Of a stretch of DNA of 64,000 nt, positions 42,540 to 53,500 are shown in pieces. Location of the stretch: the NCBI RefSeq assembly GCF_000372725.1, contig NW_005199684.1, forward strand, positions 821,909-885,908. Direction: 5' to 3'. Made by a program: the position numbers and the translations under genes. The stretch is from Emiliania huxleyi CCMP1516. Lineage: Eukaryota > Haptophyta > Isochrysidales > Noelaerhabdaceae. The notes beneath the pieces are model-generated. The model worked only from the letters and a program-made list of their open reading frames with translations, had not been told where the DNA came from and did no database searches. How positions within the stretch are numbered: position 1 is the stretch's first letter; every line of letters starts with the position of its first letter.

Positions 42540-43320
42540 GCTGCGTGCGATCGGCGTTTGCGTCTTTTACGACCCGCGCCCTGAGGCAACGGGGCGCTCG
42601 CTCGACCCCTGGTGGCGGCAGGAGCAGTTTAAGCTCCTGGATGTGCGGTCCATCGTCAGCCTGTCGTCAGCGTTCTCTGCAACACGATCTCTCTGGGGCG
42701 ATACGGCTGCGACGCGGGAGTCGGGGACACTCACAACTCAGACTGGCCTCACAGTAGCGCTTTTCTGTTTTGGTCAGACCGCTCTGTTCCCGTATGAAAG
42801 ATGTTTTTAATCACGATAATGCACAGGACGAGAGGTTGTGGGCGGGCGCCTCGTCGTCTCCGCCTTCCAGACAGGCGCATACGGACCAGTGACACGGCCC
42901 AACAACAAGGACACGGACATCGCGCCGATGGAGTACGGAGGGATGCGCATTGAGCCCAAGTACGCTCGTTGGTCTTCCACAAGATCATTCAGGTCTGCCG
43001 AAACACGCCTCCTCTCCCCCCTTACCACTCTGGGACTCGCCCGCCGCCGCCGCCGCGCCCGCCGCCGCCACCGCGCCCGCCGCCGCCGCCGCGCCCGCCG
43101 GCGCTGCCGCCCGCCACCGCCGCCGCACCCGCTGCCTCTCCTCCCTCCTTCCCTATCTCCTCAAGCTCCCCCCGCCCGCCCCTTCCATCCAGATCTGGAA
43201 CAAGTACTTCAAGGACGACCCAAAATACGGGGAATCGGCAGGGAACTTTTGCAGCATCGAGGGTGCGGACACACCAAGGCCCCGGAGTTGCTGCGCTGGC
43301 GTGCTCACGCCTATGAATGA
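42540..43320 (+). pseudogene. Gene debris with coding-like fragments
   Basis: Short stretches look protein-coding but do not join: IGVCVFYDPRPEATGRSLDPWW and QEQFKLLDVRSIVSL (about 42545-42670), RLVVSAFQTGAYGPVTRPNN and DIAPMEYGGMRIEPKYA (about 42845-42970), LVFHKIIQ followed by a CCG-rich intron-like block and IWNKYFKDDPKYGESAGNF (about 43190-43250). Frames shift between them. Either a decayed gene or exons whose borders I cannot fix. No family recognised. Confidence 0.35.
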
Positions 43321-43574
43321 ACGTGGGAAACGTCGATTATGCTTACAAGCAGCGAGGTGCCAACAACAAGAACTTCACCCATCTTGCAAGCTCTAGGGGC
43401 CGGGCAGGGTAGTTTGCCCTCCGAAACTGGCATGAGGAACCTAAGAAAAAAGTGGCTCTGGCTCCGAAACCCTCGCACAGCGTTACAAAAAAATCGTTGC
43501 GGTCTCGAGGATTCAGCACAGATCGCGCGGGAACGGAAGGACTGCGGGCGGGGGGCGGTTGTCAGCTGTCACAT

Positions 43575-45101
43575 ATGTCAAAGGAATCCTTTCACCGGCA
43601 GCCCACTGCGCCTGTGAGTTCGTTCAGCGCAAGCATCAAGCTGCGCCTCCCGTCCGGGGCGAAGCAACCGCTGCATCCTGTCTTCTGTGATACCGGCATG
43701 AAGAACGGCATCCGAGGCCAAACCCGATACTATGCCGCAGCTCCTGGTGAGCCATTTGTTGTTGAGTGCACCAACATGTTTGGGAACGCCGCGACAGGAG
43801 ACTTTGGCGGCTATGTCTTCGTCGACCAGGGAGAAACACCGCCGCCTGTCGACCAGAACACCTGGGATCACGCCTTCACCTGGGGTCCGATTCGGGAGCG
43901 CGGCGACCGGTCGTACGATATCGAGGGCTACACCAAGAACCGCGACGAGGCCTACTCGTTTCGCTTCGATCACACTCTCCCGCCCGGAGAACGTGCGCTC
44001 GCGCGTTGCTCCGATGAGGATCCCAAAATTGGCTGGATTGTTGTTCGCTTCTTCAAAGTCACAGGGTATGAGGAGGCAGAGACGGAGGAGGCAGCCAGGC
44101 CTGCTCAGCGGCAGAAGGTGACCAAGGACGACGTGAAAAATATGTTCGTCACTCCATGCCAGCCTGGTGAGGTGGTCCAGTCTAGCGTCACACACGGCAG
44201 GGAATCGCCCATATTTGCTGCGGAGCCGATCTACGAGAGCCGAGTCCGCTGGCTTGAGTGGCCCGGCCTGGTTGCCGCCCTCAAAGCGAAGCAACAGCAC
44301 ATTGCATCACTCCTTCCCGACGTGCATCGGGCGATCCCGTTCGCAGCGCTGCACGCGCCCCGGTTGCGGACGCAAGTCATCGAGCAGCTTCTAGTGCGCG
44401 CGCGCAAGGTTGGCGAGTCGGGCACCACGGGACTCTTGTTGCGCGCGGTCAGCGACGAAAGCTATGTCGCTCTGGAGGACATTGTACAGATCATCAACCT
44501 CCACTTCGACCCGATTGCTGCGCGGATCGTGTGCTGCGGCAAGCTCGAGCACCTCAAGCCGCTCGCCGACGCAGCGAAAGTCCAAGGAGACCCCGTCGTC
44601 CACTACGACGAGGATCTTGATGCCTTTGCTGACGAGAGCGGCTGTGTGTCGCTGGAGAAGCTCGACGAGGACGCACACTTCGACGAAAAGCTGCACGGGC
44701 TGCACTCCTTCTTGACGGACCACCTAGATGCGTGGGAAATTGCGTCACGGGGCAGCCTGTCGCTGCCCCCGGGCGTCGGACGCGGCATACAGATGCGGAA
44801 GCGCATTCTCAACCTCTCGACGTCGGGCTCTAGCAGCGGCGGCATGGGCTGCACCATAGCCGTGAAGGTAGTTGACCAGGACGGCCGGGAGGACGCGTAC
44901 ATCGTCGAGATGGACAACAGTCTTGCCCCGATGATGGACCAGTACTGCCACACGCGCGGCATCGGTGATTCGTCGAGGAGCACGCTGCGGTTCCTGTTCG
45001 ATGGGGAGCGCGTGAACTCGCACCAAACCCCGAGAATGCTTGAGCTGGAGGACGGGGACTGCATCGACGTGATGACCGAGCAGCTTGGAGGCGTTGAGTA
45101 G
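43575..45101 (+). CDS. Protein with C-terminal SUMO-like domain ending GG-VE
   Basis: Single exon, 508 aa from the ATG at 43575. The last 90 residues are SUMO/Rad60-like: CTIAVKVVDQDGREDAYIVE, MMDQYCHTRGI, STLRFLFDGERVNSHQTPRM, LELEDGDCIDVMTEQLGG, then VE. The diglycine and two-residue tail match a SUMO precursor awaiting protease trimming. The first 180 residues form a beta-rich domain without a name I know (LHPVFCDTGMKNGIRGQTRY, FVVECTNMFGN, GYVFVDQGETPPPVDQNTWD, GWIVVRFFKVTGYEE). It resembles modules that fold as a compact sandwich and is followed by helical segments (LLPDVHRAIPFAALHAPRL). It could conjugate as a whole, or serve as a SUMO-mimic scaffold. Confidence 0.8.
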   Translation: MSKESFHRQPTAPVSSFSASIKLRLPSGAKQPLHPVFCDTGMKNGIRGQTRYYAAAPGEPFVVECTNMFGNAATGDFGGYVFVDQGETPPPVDQNTWDHAFTWGPIRERGDRSYDIEGYTKNRDEAYSFRFDHTLPPGERALARCSDEDPKIGWIVVRFFKVTGYEEAETEEAARPAQRQKVTKDDVKNMFVTPCQPGEVVQSSVTHGRESPIFAAEPIYESRVRWLEWPGLVAALKAKQQHIASLLPDVHRAIPFAALHAPRLRTQVIEQLLVRARKVGESGTTGLLLRAVSDESYVALEDIVQIINLHFDPIAARIVCCGKLEHLKPLADAAKVQGDPVVHYDEDLDAFADESGCVSLEKLDEDAHFDEKLHGLHSFLTDHLDAWEIASRGSLSLPPGVGRGIQMRKRILNLSTSGSSSGGMGCTIAVKVVDQDGREDAYIVEMDNSLAPMMDQYCHTRGIGDSSRSTLRFLFDGERVNSHQTPRMLELEDGDCIDVMTEQLGGVE

Positions 45102-46695
45102 GGGTGATCACGGCGCTGATCAATACACACATACCTCCCATAGAATACGTGTGTGCACGTTCCCGTAGACAGTACCCCCTTTTACCCATCTCCGAGTCAT
45201 GCTCCGAGTAGAGGTGTCCGTTTTATTTATTATTTATAGGACAGTACCGCGGCTTGCGGGGGGCGGGGCCCCACTAGCACTACCGCCTACACCGCCCTGT
45301 GCACAAAGCCCACACAATGTGCACAAACGAGATATTACACACAGATTGCGGGGATCTCCTGAGGTCTGTGTGTGCCGCACACACTGTGTCTCGTGTGTGC
45401 AGTGTTACTAGCAGTGTCTCGGGAAGTGTGCAGTGGAACGGACCCGTACACACAACACACGGAGAGAGACTCTGAGAGGGTTGCTTGATTGATGGGAAGG
45501 CGAAACACAGTCCGACCAACGACTGGGACACCGACGCGGTATGGGTGGACGCTAGACGGGCGATGACGGTCACACAGGATGGACACACAGAACCACAAGA
45601 CAAGACACTCAGCCAGACTGACTGCCACACATCCTGAGCCAACTTCCCTAGTCACCCGCGGCCGGACTCCATCCGGCACGCGTCGCTGGGCGCTCAGAGC
45701 TGCGTCCCCTGCTCGCCACCCCGACGCCCAAGGCGCCCGAGCGAACGACAGGCGGCACGCGAAGACTGATTGCAATCCCGCCGACCGCCAGGCCGCGGGA
45801 TGATGCGTGCGTGGTCTTGTAGTGGGTCTCGGAAGCTCTCCCCTCGGGCTAGGAGCCAGCCCCTCTCCCTTGCCCCCGGAACACTGTGTCCGAGTCGAGG
45901 CGTGTGCTTGCCGGTCGACGGCCGCGCGCGGTTGGCAGTGTGACGAAGGTTGCGCGCGGCCGCGGCGCGCCCGCCATGGTTCGGCGCGGCGCGCCTACCA
46001 GCGGCAATTGTCGAGGCACGGGAACGCTTACCCGGGGTCATCCTCTGAGCCAGGTCGTCGGCGCCGCGATGCCACAGCGGCGCATTCGACGTCGTCGGCG
46101 CGCTGCCCCGCGTTGAGCCCCGCCGCTCGTAGCGACGGCCGCAGGTTGGCCCGGTGCAGCGCGCCCTGGCCGCAGACTGAAGAACGGCCACGAGGGGTGT
46201 GTGATGTGCGGGAGGGTGTGAGGGTTGCTCTGGTTGGGTAATCACGGATGGTAAGATTAAAAGGTATCCTCCAATCCTCCAATCCTCTCCCCCCTTAAAA
46301 GCCGTAGCCCTTTACCCCGCCAGCCGCCTTTTCCGGTTTTCGAAATTCGAAAGGCTGTTCTTTTCACGCTCGGCCTCGGGGCTTCTTGTACAACCGCACA
46401 CACATAGATATCACGCCGCCCATTCGTGCGCGCGCGGGGGCAGAGCGTGTGCACACCACGCCCCACTCCCTCACACCACAAAAGCGCTCCCCGCAAGTGT
46501 CCAATGCGAGGGAGCGGGAGAGAGAGGAGAGAGAGGATTTGTACATGGTGCGAGCCGTCTCTTGCGCCCAACGCGCCTCCGACTGTCGAGGGCTCGGCCG
46601 CGGCACTCGAGCCCGCGCTCGCGGGCACGAGGCCCTCGCCGTGACTCGCCGTTGCGGCGGCGCGCCGGGCTCCGTCGCCCACTTTGCCGCGAGAG
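45102..46695. other. Gene-poor interval
   Basis: 1.6 kb between the SUMO-tailed gene and the Lon 3' end. Frames such as 45807-46241 lack any domain. TTATTTATTATTTATAGG at 45222-45239 is the only AT-rich cluster. No RNA gene recognised. Confidence 0.5.
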
Positions 46696-48272
46696 TCAAG
46701 GCACCCCGGTGGGTACGCTCGGCAGCGGGTGCGACAGGGGAACTTGCCGCCCGTCGTCGGTGGCCGGCTCGCTGCCGTCGCCGCTAGCGCTGCCCGCCGC
46801 CTCGGCCTCGGTGACGTCGGCGGGGACGAGGGCGGCGCGGATGACCTCGCGCACGTCCGAGACGAGCTCGAACTGCATCTCTTCGAGGACCTGGTGCGGC
46901 GGGGAGGGACGGGGGAGGGGGGGGGGGGCGGGGTGTTCTCGGGGAAGCCCAACGAGTTGCGTGCGAGGTGTCTGGGGGACGTGTCTCTCGTCGAGCACCT
47001 TTTGCGGCAGCTCGCGTAGGTCCTTCTCGTTGGCCTGCGGCAGCAGCACGGTGCGGACGCCGGCGCGGTGCGCGGCGACAACCTTCTCCTTGATGCCGCC
47101 GACGGGGAGGACCAGCCCGCGCAGAGTGATCTCGCCCGTCATCGCCACGTCGTTGCGCACGAGGCGGCCGGTGAGGAGGGACGTCAGCGCGGTGGTGATT
47201 GTGACGCCGGCCGAGGGGCCATCCTTTGGCGTCGCGCCCTCGGGGAAGTGGATGTGCAGGTCGGTGGTGTTGAGGAGAGCCTCGGAGGCGGTCTTGGCCA
47301 GGCCGAGCTCGGCCACGTTTGCGCGGATCCACGTGAGCGCCGCCTTGACGCTCTCCTGCATCACCTCCTTGATGTTGCCCGTCATCTGCACCGCCCCCTT
47401 GCCCGCCACCTGCTCCACCTCCACAAAGAGCGTCTCGCCCCCAAACACGGTCGCGGCGAGCCCGAGCGCGATGCCGGGCTTCGTGATGCGCCGCGCAACG
47501 TCACGCCGCGGCTCGAAGCGAGGCGGACCGAGCACCCGCTCGATGTCCGCCACGCTCAGCGCGATCGGCGCCGCCGCCGCCGTCGCCGCCTCGGTGGCCG
47601 CCTCGCCTGCCTCGCAGACGTTTGCTGCGATCGCGCGGCAAACGGCGCCCAGCTTGCGCTCGAGCTCGCGCACGCCGGCCTGCGGGAAGCGGGCGGGAGG
47701 CAAAGACTTGACGGGCGGGGAGGGGGGCCGGCGCAGGCGGGTGGCGCCCACGATGGGAACCATCGCAGCGCATCTCGGCGCATCTCGGCGTGGCATTCTC
47801 GGCGCATCTCGTCGCATCTCGGCAAGGCTGGCCTCGCGCGTGTAGCCCGAGATGAGGTGGTCGAGCTCCTCCTCGCCGAGCGAGAGCTGGCCGGGCGAGA
47901 GGCCGTGCAGCGCGACCTGCTTCGGCAGCAGGTGGCGCGCGGCGATGGCGACCTTGTCGTCGACGGTGTAGCCGGTCAGCTCGATCACCTGTGCGGGACG
48001 CGTCACGGACATGTCACGGACATGTCCCGGGCGTGGCCAGCGGGGCGTGTGTGGTCCGTCCGTGCGCTGGTGAGCGTCGGTCGCCTCCATGCGGTCGCGC
48101 AGCGGGCGAGGAATGCCCTCCATCTCGTTGGCGGTTGCGATGAAGAGGACCTGTGACGGGGCGACGGGCACCTCACTGGGCCGTGCATTCCTCCGTCGTC
48201 TGCGGAGGCGAGGCGAAGGGCCGCCTGCGACAGGTTGAAGGGCACCGCCAGGAAGTGGTCGCGGAAAGCGCC

Positions 48273-48305
<33 letters not shown>

Positions 48306-49878
48306 GGAGGACGGGTCGCCGTTGTACGAGTTGCGACCGAGCTTGTCCACCTCGTCGAGCATGATGACGCAGTTCGCGGCGCCGCACTTCTTGACCGCCT
48401 GCAGGATGAGGCCGGGCAGCGCGCCGACGTACGTCCTCCGGTGGCCTCGCACCTCCGCCTCGGAGTGGATGCCTGCGCGACAGAGGGCAGCCGCAGCGTT
48501 GGGGCCCGCGTGCCCAGCAAGCCCCTCCCCGCCTTGGGCAGCGGCTGCCTCCCACGGAGACGCGGTGGAACGGGCGGCCGAGCGCCGCGGCCACCGACTT
48601 GCCGAGCGACGTCTTGCCTGAGAGGACGGTTCGAGGACGGGTCCGGGAAGCTTCTAGGAAGAGGCCCGACCGACACTAGCCGCGCGAGGTCGTGCCGATG
48701 CCGGGCGGGCCGAGCATGCAGAGGATGGACCCCTTGGTGTCTCCGCGCAAGTGGCAGACGGCGAGGAACTCGAGGATGCGCTGCTTGACCTTGTCCATTC
48801 ATAACTCACACTCAATACCGGCAATACCTCCGTCATGAGTGCTTCCCCCGAGGGTGCGTTGCTGGCACCTTGTCCATCGCGTAGTGGTCCTCCTCAAGCT
48901 GCGCGCGCGCCTGCGAGAGCGGCACCGGCGGCTGCGGCGACTCGGGCGGCGCCCAAGGCAGCTCCGCCATCCACTCGAGGTAGTCGACGAGCGTCGAGTA
49001 CTCGGAGTGCATCGGCGACATCCGGCGCAGCCGCCGCAGCTCGCGTGTCACCACCTCCTCCGCCTCTGCGGGCAGGCCTGCGGCGCGCAGCCGCCGCTCG
49101 AGGGTGGGAACCTCGCCGTCCTCGTCGTCGCCGCCCGAGGGGCCGCCTGCTCACGGAGAAGCGGCGTGTGAAGGGACGCCCTCCACCCCCCCTCCTCGTC
49201 CTCGCCGGCCGTGGGCCCGCCTATCATCAAGTGCCGACGGCTCCTCCTCCACGGGTCGAGTCGACACGCCTCGGGCCCGGCTCAGGCCCCGCCGGGCATG
49301 AAGGGCAAGCCGATCGGCGGCGGCAGCCCGCCCGGGAAGGGCGGCTTGGACGTGTAGATCCGGAAGTGGACGGGCGCCTGCGAGGGGCCGTCCCGGGGGC
49401 GTGTCGTGGACGCGGCTCCGACGGCGCGGGAAGCTGCGGCGGAGTGGACTGTGGCCACCTCGCTCGAGTTGCCGGCCGAGCCGCGCTTGGGGCGAGGCTC
49501 GCGCGCGACCTGCCGCTCGATCTCCGAGATCAGGCCCGAGATCATCCCCTGCAGCTGCTCGACGATGCCGCCCTCCCCCTCCCCCTCCCCCTCCCCCTCC
49601 TCCCCCTCCTCCTCCTCCTCCTCCTCCCCCTCGCCGCTCGCGTCGCCGCTCGCCTCTCCCGACGCATCGGCCCGCCTCCGCCCCTTGTCCTCCGGCCCCT
49701 CGCCCTCATCGTCGTCGTCGCCATCGTTGTCACCGTCGCCGCCGAGGCCGCCGCCGCCGCCGAGGCCGCCGAGGCCGCTCCCTCCCTCGCCTCCGTCGCC
49801 GTCGCCGTCGCCGTCTGCCGCCGCCAGCAGCTCAGCCGGTTGCGGCCAGCGGCGCGCGCTCCGCTCCGCGCGCAACAT
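46696..49878 (-). CDS. LON: Lon ATP-dependent protease, atypical N-terminus
   Basis: AAA+ serine protease of the mitochondrial/bacterial Lon family. Minus-strand exons include 49878-49293, 49146-48869 ([47 protein letters not shown]), 48789 onward ([20 protein letters not shown], then Walker [15 protein letters not shown] split by a GC-AG intron), the HRVSVGG exon, [13 protein letters not shown], Walker [40 protein letters not shown] and the protease domain with [11 protein letters not shown] (catalytic Ser) and [14 protein letters not shown] (catalytic Lys). The N-terminal exon is acidic/Gly-rich low complexity and lacks a recognisable LON substrate-binding domain. Either further exons lie upstream or this paralog lost it. 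The intron 48868-48790 is bordered by ATGGACAAGGT on both sides. Confidence 0.92.
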
Positions 49879-49921
49879 CGGCCCGCCGCTGCGGACGGCC
49901 GCGCCCTGCCGTTCATATTTG

Positions 49922-50040
49922 AGAATATAGGCCCGATTTGGAGCTGTATTCTTGGCACATTCGAGAATATAGACCCTGTTTGGGACAAGAATACGGAAAG
50001 AATACGGAAAAAGAATATAGATACATAGTAGTTAGTACTG
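49922..50040. repeat. AT-rich tract with GAATA motifs
   Basis: Cluster of GAATATA/GAATACG/GTATTC motifs in the Lon-dynein divergent spacer. It shares the GAATAC/GTATTC vocabulary of the MITE at 36452-36606, but I see no matching terminal repeats. Confidence 0.4.
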
Positions 50041-50565
50041 GGCGAGAAAACCGTATAAAGGCCAACCTTCGGCTCGCGTGGATTCAGCTTTTCAGGCCCG
50101 CCCGTACCTACCTATGTGTCAACCCGGGACGGCCGCCTCGTGGCCTGGCACGGCCTGTTTAGCCGCGCTTCTCGCTCGTGGCCGCGCCATGCCTGACTGA
50201 CCCTCCCCAAGCTGCGCGAGGACAGCGGAAAGCTGCGACCTCGGGCGATTATCCAGGACGCGCAGCACCCCTCGAGTATGATTCACTCATTAGCGACCGC
50301 ACGACACGCCGCTCGAGCCCCTCCCTGCCTGCGCCTATGGGCGCGAAAGCGCTCGCGGCCCCTACCTACCTATCCAGTGGAGGCCTGTGGCACCTCAAAC
50401 CCCTCCTGCCAACCTACCTACCCCGCCCCCCCCCTCAGCGCGAACTACGACCCCAGACGGCTGGGAGCCCGAACCCTGACAGGGTTGTGCACCCTTTGTT
50501 TCACCAGTGGCCCGCGAGACCTCGAGAGCCCGCGCGCCCGTCTGTTACGCGATCGATGCCGAGGC

Positions 50566-53500
50566 ATGGATCCGCCGTCGCCCTTCCGGCGGCCGCCGCT
50601 CGTGACGCTTTCGGCACAGGAGGACGCGTACGCCACGCTGCTCGACGATTCGCAGTGGACGCAGGCCGCCGCATTTGGAGACGACGACCGATTCTCGACG
50701 CCGTCGCAGCGCATTGGCCGCAACTACCGGCAGCCCTCCGAGCAGGACGCTGCGCAGCTTGATGCGGCCCGCGTCCTCTCGCCTCCGCGAAGGCGCAAGG
50801 GCTGGGCGCCCGGCCTGTCCTGCCGGCCGCTGCTGTCGCCGCTCGAGGCTCCGTCTCCGCCGGGTGGCTCGCCAGCCGGGTCGCCAAATGCGCGGCAGAG
50901 GGCCGATGCTGAGCCAGAGGGGGACAGTAGCCCGTTCAAGGGGACGCTACGCCGGGAGCACATCACCGACACCGAGGTGCTTCAAGCGCGCTTCGACGAG
51001 TACGTACGCTCGGGCGTGGATGAGTCATGCCTCGCGCCGTTCAACCAAGAGTGATGATCGTCGGCTACTCTTACGGCGCCAAGACGTCCATGTACCGTAC
51101 GCTCGCTGCGGCGCTCACAGAGATGAAAGCGCGCGGCGCCAAGGAGGAGGCGGTGAGCTGCCACGTGCTCAACCCAAAGTCGATCACGATGGGGCAGCTG
51201 TACGGACAGTTCGACCCGGTTACACACGAGTGGTCCGACGGCGTCCTCGCCGTGACGTACCGAGGCGCGGCGCAGCAAGAGAAGCTGCACGGCATCTCCG
51301 ACCGGCAGTGGGTGTTGCTGGACGGACCCGTCGACGCCATCTGGATCGAAAACATGAACACGGTGCTGGACGACAACAAGAAGCTCTGCCTCATGTCGGG
51401 CGAGATGATTGCCATGTCCTCCAACATGTCGATGATTTTCGAGGTCCAAGACCTGGCCGTAGCCTCGCCGGCCACCGTCTCGCGCTGCGGCATGGTCCGA
51501 CTCGCGCCCGCTGCCCACATTGCCGCGGCCGCGGTGGCCACGCCCGTCCCCATCGCCGCCCCCCCGCGCCACAGGTGTACGTCGAGCCATCGCAAATCGG
51601 CTGGGAGCCGCTGCTCACATCGTGGCTCAACACGCTCCCTGAGCCCGCCAAGCCCTTTGCAGACAAGCTGCGGAACCTGTTTGGATGGCTGGTCCCACCG
51701 TGCACGCGATTCGTCGTCAAGGAGTGCAAGTCTATGCTCTCGGTGGGGATTCCGATGACTGACGAGGTGAATCGCGTGCGTTCGCTTATTACGCTGATGG
51801 AGGCCCTCCTCTTTCCGGCGCTGAATGACGAGGCCCGGGCAGCCGAGATTGGCCAACGATTGGAGCTCTGGCTGGAGAACTTGTTCCTCTTTGCGCTCGT
51901 CTGGGCTATAGCAGGCATCATCGATGGCGCGTCGCGGCCAAAGTTCGACGCGTTTCTGCGCCAGGTGGCCGCAGGCCAGCCCCCAGTGGGCTACGAGCAG
52001 GTGGACGGCACCTTTGGCGAGGCGGCGCGGTGGGGCTCCTTCCTCCCTGCGGAGGCGACGTGCTTCGAGTATGTCTTTGACCAGGCGAAGCACACCTGGA
52101 AGCCTTGGATGGAGACAATCACGAGGGAGGAGTCTCAGATCTCGCCGACGGCCGAGTTCTCGTCGATCATCGTGCCCACACTCGACACGGCGCGCTACAC
52201 CGCACTCCTCCATACGCTGCTTGACTACAACCGGCCGCTCCTCTACGTCGGCCCGACGGGGACCGGTAAGACGGCGTACGTCCAGCGGCATATCCTCTCG
52301 CTGCCGGCGGAGCAGTGGTCGTCTGCCTTTGTCAACTTCTCGGCGCAGACGTCGGCCAATCAGGCGCAGGACATCATCGACGCCAAGGTAGACAAGCGGC
52401 GCAAGGGGGTGTTTGGTCCGCCGCTCGGCCGCCGGCTGGCAGTGTTTGTCGACGACCTCAACATGCCGTCCCTCGAGGTGTACGGCGCCCAGCCGCCGAT
52501 CGAGCTCCTCCGCCAGTGGATGGACCATGGAGGGTGGTTCGACCGCAAGGAGAACTCCTTCCGCAAGATCGTAGACCTCACCTTTGTCGCGGCGATGGGC
52601 CCACCGGGCGGCGGGCGCAACCCAGTCACGCCGCGTTACATGCGCCACTTCAACATCATAGCCTACACCGCGTTTGACGACGCGTCGATGCAACGCATCT
52701 TTCAGACCATCTTAGAGTGGTGGCTGCGAAAGGAGCAATTTGGAGCTGACTACATGCGGATGGCGACCTCAGTGGTCGGCGCAACCATCGACGCGTACAA
52801 GGAGTCGATCGCGAACCTGCTGCCGACGCCCTCAAAGTCGCACTACACCTTCAACCTTCGCGACGTCGCGCGCGTGGTGCAAGGCCTGCTCCTCACAAAC
52901 GTTGAGGACTACACCGGCCCGTCTGACATGATTATGGCATGGTGCCATGAGCTCAACCGAGTCTTCTACGACCGCCTCACCGACATGGACGACTGCGCGT
53001 GGTTCCGCGAGATGCTGGTCGGCCTCTGCACCAAGCACTTCCAGCAGCCGGTGAGCAAGCTCTTCGAGGAGCGCGGCCTGCCTCTCGGATCGACCGGCGA
53101 CGTCGACGATGACTCGCTGCGCCGCCTCATCTACTGCAACTTCGCTGTACCCAAGGGAAAACGCACCTACCGTCGGGTCGAATCGACCGAGGGGCTACAG
53201 AGCACCATGAGCACGTTCCTCGACGACTACAACGCCGTCTCGTCCAAGCCTATGAAGCTCGTGCTCTTCCTGTTTGCAATGGAGCACGTCTGCCGTATAT
53301 CACGCGTGCTGCAGATGCCCCGCGGCAATGTGCTGCTCGCTGGCGTCGGCGGCTCCGGTCGACAGTCGGCCACGCGGCTGGCGGCCTACATCTGTGACAT
53401 GGATGTCTTCACGATCGAGGTGTCCAAATCCTACTCGATGGCCGACTGGCGCGAAGATCTCAAGGCGGTGCTCCGGCTGGCCGGCATGCAGGGCAAGGGC

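Noticed and set aside
45807-46241. 144-codon plus-strand frame
   Set aside because: Arg/Ala/Gly-rich with no motif; typical random frame at this GC content.
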